Part shown: piece by piece, positions 26,601 to 38,600 of the stretch
Layout of the letters: each line of letters opens with the position of its first letter
Numbering within the stretch: position 1 is the first letter of the stretch
The notes under the pieces: model-generated
What the model was told of the DNA's origin: nothing
The model's input: the letters and a program-made list of their open reading frames with translations, nothing else
The model's database searches: none
Assembly: GCA_030063045.1 (NCBI GenBank)
Contig: JAQSEB010000011.1
Span: forward strand, 1,426,001 to 1,490,000
Direction: 5' to 3'
Length of the DNA: 64,000 nt
DNA from: Pratylenchus scribneri
Lineage: Eukaryota; Nematoda; Chromadorea; Rhabditida; Pratylenchidae
Made by a program: the position numbers and the translations under genes

Positions 26601-29600
26601 TTATTTTCACAGGCACTACCGTTGATGTTCCATTGCCCATACCCAGCGGCAACCATCAAATTGGGGATGATTCCACCAGCGGTGAAAATATCGACGACCA
26701 TCAAAAGAACGTTGCCGCCGCCCTTTTCTCAGTGCGCGACTCCCTTGGCCCAAACACTTTTGCCACCGCTGATGGCCAAATGCGTTTCCAATTGGAAGCA
26801 AATCCGGATGGAATGTTCCGACTGGATGAGGGCACCGGTGAATTATTCCTGGAAGAACAGGCGGCTTTTGGGCAAAAACCACAAAAAGATGAATATGAAT
26901 TGAGTGTTCGAGTATTACAAGGAGGAGGCGGAGCTGGGAATAAAATGTTGGCAAGACGGGTTTACACCGTTCGGCTGGTTTCAATGGCAACTTCAACGGC
27001 GACGATACCGATAACAAGGTAGTAAGCGGAGAAATGAGTTCATTTCGATTAAAAATATTTCCTGGGAAAATAGTTTTTTTTTTTTTGGCCATTTTTGAGG
27101 CCAATTTGAAATTATTTTTCAACCTTGTTTGAGACCGAAAGGGGGAATTGATATTGGAGGATGGGTAGCTAGCTATGCAAATGCTAAAATAAGCCAAAAT
27201 TCATATTATAACCTCAATCTTTTCTGGCTAATTTTATTTTGAATATTCCTTAAAACAAGGTCAACACCGAAAATGGTTGCAACTTCCACATTAAATGGGA
27301 ATGAGGAGACAGGTGGAAGTGAGGAAGATGACAATGATGGAAATACGGCTAGAGGGGATGAATCTGATGCCGATGTTGGCTTGTTGGAAACAACCACATC
27401 ATCATCGAGGGATGAATTAATCAGCGGAACAATACCAGCTTTGACCACAACGGAAAGTTCGACGGAGCGTAAAACCAGGTAAAAATTAGAGCCTTTAAAG
27501 CAGGGGTCGGATCAAAAAATTTTCAAAATAAGACAAATTACATCAAAAAATAAGATTTTGTGGTCAAAAATAAGATTTTTACAAAAGTGCTTTAAAAAGA
27601 ATTAAAATCGATTTATTCTTGTAAAATATTGTTAAATATCATATTTTTTGGCCTCCCATAATCTATTTTGGCTTTAATTTTTTACTCTTATTTTAATCAA
27701 AAATGTCCCAATAGGGAAAAATTTTAGTCAAAAATGGCCCAATAGGGAAAAATTGGGAAAAATTTGAGTCAAAAATTGGCCGCGCAGCGAAAAATTCGAG
27801 CTAAAAATGGCCGCGCAGCGAAAAATTCGAGCTAAAAATGGCCGCGCAGCGAAAATTTAGATATTTTTAAAAGAAAAAATGACAATTTTCTGAAAAATCA
27901 GACAAAATAAGACAATTCACAAAAAATAAGGACATTTCTTACAAATAAGGACATTTTAATTTTTTAAGATTTGACCTCTCAAAATAAGGACAAATCTTAT
28001 AAATAAGGACAGATCCGACCCCTGCTTTAAAGCCCAAATTATTGCCATTGGGAGTTTTATCTCAGTATTGGAATTTGGAAGATACATCACTTCATCCATT
28101 TTTCACAGATGGACTCTTCGCCAAACCCCCTTTGATCAATGGGAAAAGGATCAAAGCATTATCCAGACGAAAGCACCAATAGATTTTGAAAATGGTGCCA
28201 AAATTGACATTGAAATGCTCAGCACCGACAACACTCGAAGACCATCCAGCAGCGTAACGCCTCGAATTCGTCCGCCTTCCGCTCGTCCATTAACCCGAAT
28301 TTGGCCTTCAACTTCGTCAACTCCATCATCATCAAATGAAGAATCGGGTGGGCCATTTCGTTTTGCACTTTCCCGTTACCATTGGGTGGTGGCAAAACCA
28401 AAAGCGGAAACATTGGTTGGCCGATTGGAATTGTTGGGCAGCAAAAATGCAGAAGAGATGTCAGCAATAATGTTCAGCATTGAACCACCACAATTCCGGC
28501 AATGGTTCCGCATTGAACAGAAGGCAAGTTCAACCATATTTCGTAAATAAATTCTATAACGGAAATTGGAAAAATTCACAGAATTCTAAACAAAGAGTAT
28601 AATTTTTAAAAAGCAATATTAAAATGTGAAGCTCTAACACATATTATATATCCATTTTAACACCATCAAGCAATTCGAGAAATAAAATTTTCATAAATGA
28701 AATAGATTAATTTCAATTTTATTAATTACAATCCAAATGTTTTACAATTCCTCTCCAAATTAATTGCAAATGTTTTACAATTCTCAATTACAATCCAAAT
28801 GTTTTACAATTCCTCTCCAAATTAATTGCAAATGTTTTACAATCCTCAATTACAATCCAAATGTTTTACAATCCTCAATTACAATCAATCCAAATGTTTT
28901 ACAATCCTCAATTATAATCCAAATGTTTTACAATCCTCAATTACAATCCAAATGTTTTAAAATCCTCAATTACAATCCAAATGTTTTACAATCCTCAATT
29001 ACAATCCAAATGTTTTACAATCCTCAATTACAATCCAAATGTTTTACAATCCTCAATTACAATCCAAATGTTTTACAATCCCCAATTACAATCCAAATGT
29101 TTTACAATCCTCAATTACAATCCAAATGTTTTACAATTCCTCTCCAAATTAATTGCAAATGTTTTACAATCCTCAATTACAATCCAAATGTTTTACAATT
29201 CCTCTCCAAATTAATTGCAAATGTTTTACAATTCTCAATTACAATCCAAATGTTTTACAATCCTCAATTACAATCCAAATGTTTTACAATCCTCAATTAC
29301 AATCCAAATGTTTTACAATCCTCAATTACAATCCAAATGTTTTACAATCCTCAATTACAATCCAAATGTTTTACAATTCTCAATTACAATCCAAATGTTT
29401 TACAATACTCAATTACAATCCAAATGTTTTACAATCCTCAATTACAATCCAAATGTTTTACAATCCTCAATTACAATCCAAATGTTTTACAATCCTCAAT
29501 TACAATCCAAATGTTTTACAATCCTCAATTACAATCCAAATGTTTTACAATCCTCAATTACAATCCAAATGTTTTACAATCCTCAATTACAATCCAAATG

Positions 29601-32600
29601 TTTTACAATCCTCAATTACAATCCAAATGTTTTACAATCCTCAATTACAATCCAAATGTTTTACAATCCTCAATTACAATCCAAATGTTTTACAATTCTC
29701 AATTAAAATCCAAATGTTTTACAATTCTCAATTACAATCCAAATGTTTTACAATCCTCAATTACAATCCAAATGTTTTACAATCCTCAATTACAATCCAA
29801 ATGTTTTAATATTCTCAATTACAATCCAAATGTTTTACAATCCTCAATTACAATCCAAATGTTTTACAATCCTCAATTACAATCCAAATGTTTTACAATT
29901 CTCAATTACAATCCAAATGTTTTACAATTCTCAATTACAAATCCAAATATTTTACAATCCTCAATTACAATCCAAATGTTTTACAATCCTCAATTACAAT
30001 CCAAATGTTTTACAATCCTCAATTACAATCCAAATGTTTTACAATCCTCAATTACAATCCAAATGTTTTACAATTCTCAATTACAATCCAAATGTTTTAC
30101 AATCCTCAATTACAATCCAAATGTTTTACAATCCTCAATTACAATCCAAATGTTTTACAATTCTCAATTACAATCCAAATGTTTTACAATCCTCAATTAC
30201 AATCCAAATGTTTTACAATCCTCAATTACAATCCAAATGTTTTACAATCCTCAATTACAATCCAAATGTTTTACAATCCTCAATTACAATCCAAATGTTT
30301 TACAATCCTCAATTACAATCCAAATGTTTTACAATTCTCAATTACAATCCAAATGTTTTACAATCCTCAATTACAATCCAAATGTTTTACAATCCTCAAT
30401 TACAATCCAAATGTTTTACAATCCTCAATTACAATCCAAATGTTTTACAATCCTCAATTACAATCCAAATGTTTTACAATCCTCAATTACAATCCAAATG
30501 TTTTACAATTCTCAATTACAATCCAAATGTTTTACAATCCTCAATTACAATCCAAATGTTTTACAATCCTCAATTACAATCCAAATGTTTTACAATTCTC
30601 AATTACAATCCAAATGTTTTACAATTCTCAATTACAAATCCAAATATTTTACAATCCTTAATTACAATCCAAATGTTTTACAATCCTCAATTACAATCCA
30701 AATGTTTTACAATCCTCAATTACAATCCAAATGTTTTACAATCCTCAATTACAATCCAAATGTTTTACAATCCTCAATTACAATCCAAATGTTTTACAAT
30801 CCTCAATTACAATCCAAATGTTTTACAATCCTCAATTACAATCCAAATGTTTTACAATTCTCAATTACAATCCAAATGTTTTACAATCCTCAATTACAAT
30901 CCAAATGTTTTACAATTCTCAATTACAATCCAAATGTTTTACAATCCTCAATTACAATCCAAATGTTTTACAATTCCTCAATTACAATCCAAATGTTTTA
31001 CAATTCTCAATTACAATCCAAATGTTTTACACAATTCCTCCAACAATTAAAAAATAACAAAAAAAAGATACCGGTGCAAAATTAGATGGTTAAAATTTGA
31101 ATTCTATTTCTTCAGCTAATATTTATTCCTTTTTTTATTCTTTCTTTATGCATTAAATAATTGTTAGCAATTCTTTATATGTTATTTTTCAGAATGGCGA
31201 CTTACACCTTCATCAAGTGCCATTGCAATTATTCGGTCGGCAACGTGCCGAATTCCGTGTTGAATTGTTGAAGTTAGAATCTCAGCATGACAACAACAAT
31301 CGGCTATTGTCGGATACGGCAGTCATCGTCGATTTGAATTTGCCACCCAAAATGGGCATCAGTGAATCCTCCACCATTGAATCTGTCCAATCAACAACAA
31401 TAGAATCCAGCAGTAGCCTTCCGGCAATATCAAGCGCAACATTGGAATCCACATCTACAGCTTCCATCGAAATTGCTGAGAATTCGGATCAAAGACGAGT
31501 AAGTGTTGAATGAAGGACATAACTTTTTGCAAAAATAGAAAATTTTATTCATTTTTTAAACACTCAACACAAAATAGGCTAATAAAGGATTATAGGTGGA
31601 TATCGCCAATTCATATTACTTTAATCAGTTTGACCATTGCACGCACCAAAAAGGGAATAGCCAATCTAGAAAAGCCATATACCATTAGAAAGCCTAAAGT
31701 ATCCTCTACAATTTGGCATTTTTTAAATTATCAATTCCATACATTAACCAATTCATTTGACTTGCTATTTTAAAATATTAAACCATTTTTGAGAATATTT
31801 ATTTGGATTTTGAACTAAAATTCATTAAAGCCTTCATTTTACAGGAAGGTGGTGGCCCCATCCGAAGACCGCCTTCTTCCATTGTTCACGGCACCACATT
31901 GACTGCCATTGACACTCGATTCACAGTGAGCATTTCACCGATGCGATTCACAGCCGAAACCACGGATGACGAAGAAAAGGAAAATGAGGCAACAACTCAA
32001 CGGACAAGGCCATCATCCAAAGTGCCAACAGCGCAAAGTCGATGGACGGCATCTTCCGCAGGATCAAGGTGGGATCCATCAGAATTAATGAAGTAATTTT
32101 CGGATTATGGAGTAATAAAAATTAAATTGAATCTCCCTTTTGGTTGGTCCATTTTTTACAATTTCTTTGCCTTTTGTCTATTTTTGAAATTTTTTCTTGC
32201 CTATGGCTTCCTTCGACAATAATATTTTTATTATTTTTGGGATTGTTAAATATAGTTAAGGAATTGAATTGGAATTTTAATAATGAAATTTTTATTGAAG
32301 AGAATTGTCATTTGGAGTATTCTTGGTTTTTCTTTAATTTTTACAATTTTATTTGTTCAAATAACTGCATTATTAAATCAAAGAAATTCATTCTACTTTT
32401 CCTTGCTATTTCTAATCATTTTTCTGTAGAATCTTCGCTAAACAAAATTAATAAATTTGATGAGATTTAATAACATAATTTGCAGTGAATCGGATGAAGA
32501 AGAGAATGTGAGGACAACGCCGGCGGCAATGACAACACCAAGAGCCGGCTTTGGAATGGAAGAGGAACAAAGAGGAAGGCCAACAAATGGCCACCTCAAT

Positions 32601-35600
32601 TTTGGTGCCAACCAATTCAAAGCAATGCTGCCCGAAGTCCGATATGGGAACAGCGGTGCGCAGCTCACACTTCGGCCACATCCATTGGCACAGGTGAGTG
32701 CCGTCAATTTGACATTTTAGGGTAAAAGAAAGACACAATTATCCCGTCACATTTGATTATTGAAAAAGTGGCAAAAGCCTCGTTTCCATCCCTTTTCTTA
32801 CGTTATAGGATGGAAGGTATTTTGACTCATAGCTTGCAGTCAATAATGCAAAATTCATTCTCTTGAAGGCGACGACATACCATTAAAAAGCACTAAAAGT
32901 GTCCTCTACAATGTGGCCTATTTTTAATTTTATGAAATTCAAAATTCAAAAAGTTAAATGTATTTGAATGTAATAGATCTAAAATTTCCAACTTGTAAAG
33001 AAAATCCATTTATTTTTCAAAATTTTTTGGTTTTCACAAAAAGAAAAACCACTTTTTAGAGGATATTTAGTAGAGCTTTCCAATTTCAATGGCATATCAC
33101 TTCGATAAATTGGCTGCTTCCTTGTTGAGTAATAACTAGATAAATGGCCAGGATTAGTGAATTTGCTCATCATTAGCTGGGCTATTCTTCTGGCCCAAAT
33201 CTTAACAAGGAAGGAAGCAACCAATTTAGGAAGGCAATATACCATTCGAAAGCTCTGATTGTCCTCAAAAAGTGGCTTTAATATTATAATTATTCTAATT
33301 ATGGCCTTCGAAAATTATGGACCTAAAACATCATACCTTTCTTTCAACATTTTTTTCATTTTCACAATTATTTATTCCACCAGGGAATGCCAGCAGGCTT
33401 GCACTACAGTATCGAATTGGATGAGGAGGAAGCCAATCAGAACAGAGGAGAAGATGCCTCACTGCCATTATTCCCATTCTTTGTGCGAAAAGAGAATGGC
33501 GAATTGATTGCATTGGGTGAAATTGACCGCGAGGAACGCGCCCAATATCAATTCAAAGTGAAGGTGAACAAATACAAAAGAAATTATGAAGCTAGCCACA
33601 GGGAATTTAAATGCCTCATTTATATTAACTCAACAATGACTTAAGCTAATTTTGATAGAATATTTTAAATAACAATCTTTTGGCTATCCACTGATATTAA
33701 TTTTTATTTAATTTGATTCAAAATTGATAGAGCCATACTAAAAAAAACAACTAAAAATTTAGCTAAATCCATAATAAATCTGATTTTAATTAGTTTTTTT
33801 GGGCATAACTCCGTCAATTCCAAACCAATTTAAATAAATTAATATCATTAGATAGCTAATAGTCTGCAATTAAATTTGATAATAGAATCATAAAAATTTG
33901 TTTCTTGATGAATTATTCTAAATGGCTATAAGTTGGGCTTCTCCTTAACTTGGGATTTAAGCTGTCTTTTTTAATCATTTATCTTGATTACTTGAAGGCA
34001 CATATCTAAATAATATTCTAGGTTAATTATTTCTGCAGAACATTTTGATATCAAAATAATTTATCAAAAAAAATAATTGGCCAAAGTTATGGCCAGAAAT
34101 TAAAACTGCCCAATTTGACCTATTTCGCCTCTTTTTTGCTATAACTTTTCAATTCTTTCTATCAAGGCATTGGACCCATCCAGCGGAGTTGAGGCGGAAA
34201 CGCGAGTGCTCGTCCAAATTCTGGATGTCAACGACAATTTCCCCCAATTCCTTGAACCGTTGACCCATGTGATTGCATTGGGCCGACTAACACCCGCGGG
34301 GAGTCGATTGGCCCAATTTCGGGCGGTCGATCCGGATGAAGGTGCACATGGCCGAGTCCAATTCCGAGTGGAACAGGATCCAAGCAATGGATGGTTTCGA
34401 CTGGAACCGGCCACTGGCCAATTGGTGTTGGCACGGGCGGTGCCCAGCGAAGAGGAGGATAAACGGGTGAGTAATCATCCGCCGTTCTTTTGGCCAGAAT
34501 ACAATGAGGAAGCAACCAATTAAGGACCAGAAAGTCTCTATACCATTCAAAGTGCAAACTCTCTAAATTTCCTTTAAAAGAGATGGCTTTAAAATTTTTA
34601 TGAAATTCCCCCTTTATAAAGTCACATGCCATTTTTAGCGCAATAAACCCGAATTCATTTGAGGAAAGTCGCTTATTTCACAAAATATTTCATTTTTAAA
34701 AAAATTAGAAAAGCCACTTTTTAGAGGATAAAGGATATTAAGGACTTTCAAATAGCATATTGCCTTCCTAAAATGGTTGTTTCCTTGCTGAGTTTTGGAC
34801 AAAAGAATGGCCCGGATACTGAAATAATGATATCAAAATGTCTTATAATTTAATTGCTAAAAAATTTAACAATTTTTGACTCTGGAAATAGGCTCAATCT
34901 AGCTTACAGCAAATTGGCAATTTTCCTAAAATAATCGAATTCTCACCGTTTAAGCAATTCTTAATAAATAGGATGATAAAATCATATTCCAATTAATCAA
35001 AATATTTGAACTTAATAAAAATATTATTTTATACATTTTTAAACCGCCCCCATCCATTCCAAAAAAGGACATGTTCGAATTGATCATTTCGGCATTGGAC
35101 GGAGGCAGACCAGCACTTCGGACCGAACATCATGTTCGGGTGGAAGTGTTCCCTGACTCCGGGTTGGGTGGCCCCGAATTTCGGCGTACCGTCTATGAGG
35201 CTGGCAAAGTGGCCGCCGGTGCCGCCCAAAATGGCACATTTGTCTGGCAGTTGAGTGCCGGCACTTCTCCACAAATTCAATACGCCTTGATTGGTGGGTT
35301 GATTTGGCCCAATCCCTTTTTGATTTACCTCATTTTCCTGCCTTTTTATGTATAATATACTGATTTAATTGCCAATTTCTATTTGTTGGAGTTGGCTAAT
35401 AAGTCTCTTCTAAAAAAAGTCCACCCATTTGGAAATTTGCTACTTTTGATTTTATCTAAACTCCAAGAATAAATTTCTGGTATCTTCTGAATTATAATTT
35501 AATGATAATATAAATTAAGCAACTTTTATATTTTATTCTATAGAGAATTGAAGAATTTCTGTAAAAATAGGTCAAAATTAGGTATTTTTCATTTTTTGGC

Positions 35601-38600
35601 CATAACATTTTGGCCAAATATATTTTGACCAACATTTTAATATCAAAATGCTCCGAATAAGAACTTAACCTGGGAGCTATAAGTTTTATTAATGGCATGA
35701 AAGATTGTTGAGTTATTGGAGCAAAAATTCTGGTACAAGTACTTAATTAAATTGAAACAGAATTTGGTCCCACTTTTTGCCTAATATTCTCAAATAGAGG
35801 CTTATTTCTTTATTAAACTACGAATTTCGCATAAATTTAATTCAATATATTTTCAAAATGATTCCATTTAATTCCCAAAAAGATCCGCCATTGGCCCATT
35901 TGTTCCTCATTGATCCCCAAAATGGCCAAATTCGAATGGGCCGCCGACCATTGGACTCGGAAAGGGGCCGCCAATGGACACTGAATGTGAGCGCCACCGA
36001 AGGCCAAGGCCCACGGGCAGTTCACGCATTCACTACGGTCAGTTTTTATGTACAAAAAAAAATGCTATTGAAATTCCAATGAAAGGGGAAATCTCTGAAT
36101 ATAGGTGGTTTGGAGGTGGTCTGGCCAATTATTTTGGTCATAACTCAAAAAGGAAGCAACCAATTTAAATCTTTTAGGGATAAGGAGGGTCCCAAAAACT
36201 CACCAAGAATATTGGGAAGTCTCGGGGTTGGGGTGGGACTCAAAAAACGGAAGCAACTTTCTAAAAAAAATGAAGAATGATAATCAGTACTTTTATGGTG
36301 GGTTGATGGGTATTTGTCTGATATATTCATCAGTAAAATAGGGCACAATGTGCTTTATAATTATACTATATATTTTCTCAATCTTTCATCAAATTCCAAA
36401 ACTTTTTATTCAAAATCGCAGGTCAACGTCTTTCTGGACCCATTGCCCTCGGAAATGGAACAACATCGACAATTGGCCAAGGCCAACAATTCAACAAAAC
36501 CATCCATTTCCCCAATCGATGCCCAATCTGTCGGAGAGCAACAATGTCGATTTTCGGATCGAGTATTCCATGCGGAATTGGCAGAAAACACCGAGGGCCG
36601 TCAACGGCTAACAACTTTGAAAGTGACCGGTTGCGAAGGCCGCAGAGTCCATTTTGCAATGCACCAAGGAAATGGTCGGAACAAATAATGAGGGAGGAAG
36701 AGGAAGGACTTTTATAGGCTCAAAAGTGTCAAAAATTTATATTGAATAAAACATTTTCAAAAATAATTTTTAAAATGGTTTGAAGGGAATAAATTAATTA
36801 AAATGGTCGGTCGTTCACCTATAAAATCAGATGGAAAATTTGATAAAAAAATAAATCCCAAAAGTTTAAATTTTATTACCCTAAAAAGTGTTAAAAACCT
36901 TCTTTTGGAATATTTGTAATTAAAAATAAATATCATTCAGTCTAACATAAGAAATTATGAAGAATTCAATGGAATCAAAAAATTCTGAAATATTTAATTT
37001 TAAGACTTTAGGCTTAACAATGATTTTATTCTCCTTTAGATGCCAATATTTAACAGGCAAAAATTACTCCCATTTTTAAAGATGCCTTCGAGTTGGATGG
37101 CCGTACCGGCGAATTGTTTGCCATTGCCCCATTGGATAGGGAACGCAAAAGTCTCCACTTTTTGGTGGCCAATCTCAACTCCGTCCAATCGGGTGTGGCC
37201 AATGTGATGGAGGTGAAAATGCCGGAAGAAAACAGAGAAATTAGGGAATCAAAGGAAAACGGAGGCACCGAATCAACGGCAACGGAATCAGCGGAAGAAG
37301 ATGAGGAAGAAAGGACGAACCGAGGGCGAAGGCAACAAAATGTTGTGGTTACCAAAGGACAAAATAATGCTGGGGGAAGGCATTCGGCATCGGCACAGGC
37401 AAACAAAAATGGTGGACAAGAATCGCCTCTTTTCAATGGACTCGTGGAACGTAAGAACAAGAGAAATTAAATTTTGCATATTTTTGTTTGGGAGGGAAGA
37501 TAATATTTAATTTGCCATGTTTTTCTAAGCCAAAATATCTTGGCCAACATTATTGGTAATTTAAATTTAGGTTGAACATAGATGGGTGGCTTGGGGAGGG
37601 AGATAAGGCAGAATCGAAAAATTACAAAAAAATCCACTAGTCAATTTTTTTGTGGCCTTTCAAAAATACGCATTTTCCACTCTCTTTATTCAAATATATT
37701 ACTTTAATTTGGGATTTGGGTTTATTTTGATTGGCATTTTTGCCATTGACATTTTCTAAAGCTATGCCAAAAATTGATTATGTAATTTCTTTCTGTGCCC
37801 AAAAATTTGATAAATTTTACCAACCAAATTTTACTACAAGTTTTTACTTCAAATGATGATATTCTTTTAAAACATTCACAAAAAATTATCCTCAAATTTA
37901 CGAACACGATTATTTTTACGCTATTTTACCCTTCCATGAGGAAATGGCTATTTTTTAAGTTTAGATGAAATTTTAAAAAAGATTACACGAAAAAATGGTC
38001 CTTATAATAAAATTTTTACAGAAGCAAAAGCCAAATTGGCCGACAATCAGGCCCTTGTACTGGTCAAAGTGTTGGACCGCAATGACAATGCCCCACAAAT
38101 TCAGCAGCTCACACAGGACGGACAAATCGGTAAGAAAATGGCACCAAATTTAAACAATTCCCCCTCTCTTCCCTACAGTGTTCACCGTGGATTGGCAACA
38201 TCCCGTGCTGCAGCCAATTGGACGAATCCAAGCCCACGATCCGGATGAACATTCCAGATTGGAATTTTCACTTGAAGACGTCGAGGATGAGGTGTTCTCC
38301 ATCAATGGAACATCGGGCGTATTACAGTTGATGAAGTCGTTGCAAACCGAATCAAGGGATGAATTCCGAATGGTGGTGGCCGTCAACGATGGAGAACATA
38401 CCGTGAAAGCACCATTGATGGTAAATAATTTGACTTAAGCCTCAATCCACCGCATTTCTTTTTTTTTGGTTCCATCCCACTTTTATCTTTGGGCTCCATG
38501 ATAGATGCCGCAAGGCATATTCCTCTCCCGTTCGCCAATTCCCATAATAGAACAATTAAAATAGAGTACTGTGGGCCATTCTTTGGTCCGCGGGAGGACG

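Noticed and set aside
28727..31036. Regularly spaced repeats suggestive of a CRISPR-like array
   Set aside because: Units are head-to-tail with no unique spacers, and the locus is a eukaryotic intron.
36666..37081. Continuing the cadherin reading frame through the acceptor at 37057
   Set aside because: TTAACAG at 37051-37057 leads to an in-frame stop after eight codons; using the AAAG acceptor at 37081 restores DAFELDGRTGELFAI and the frame.
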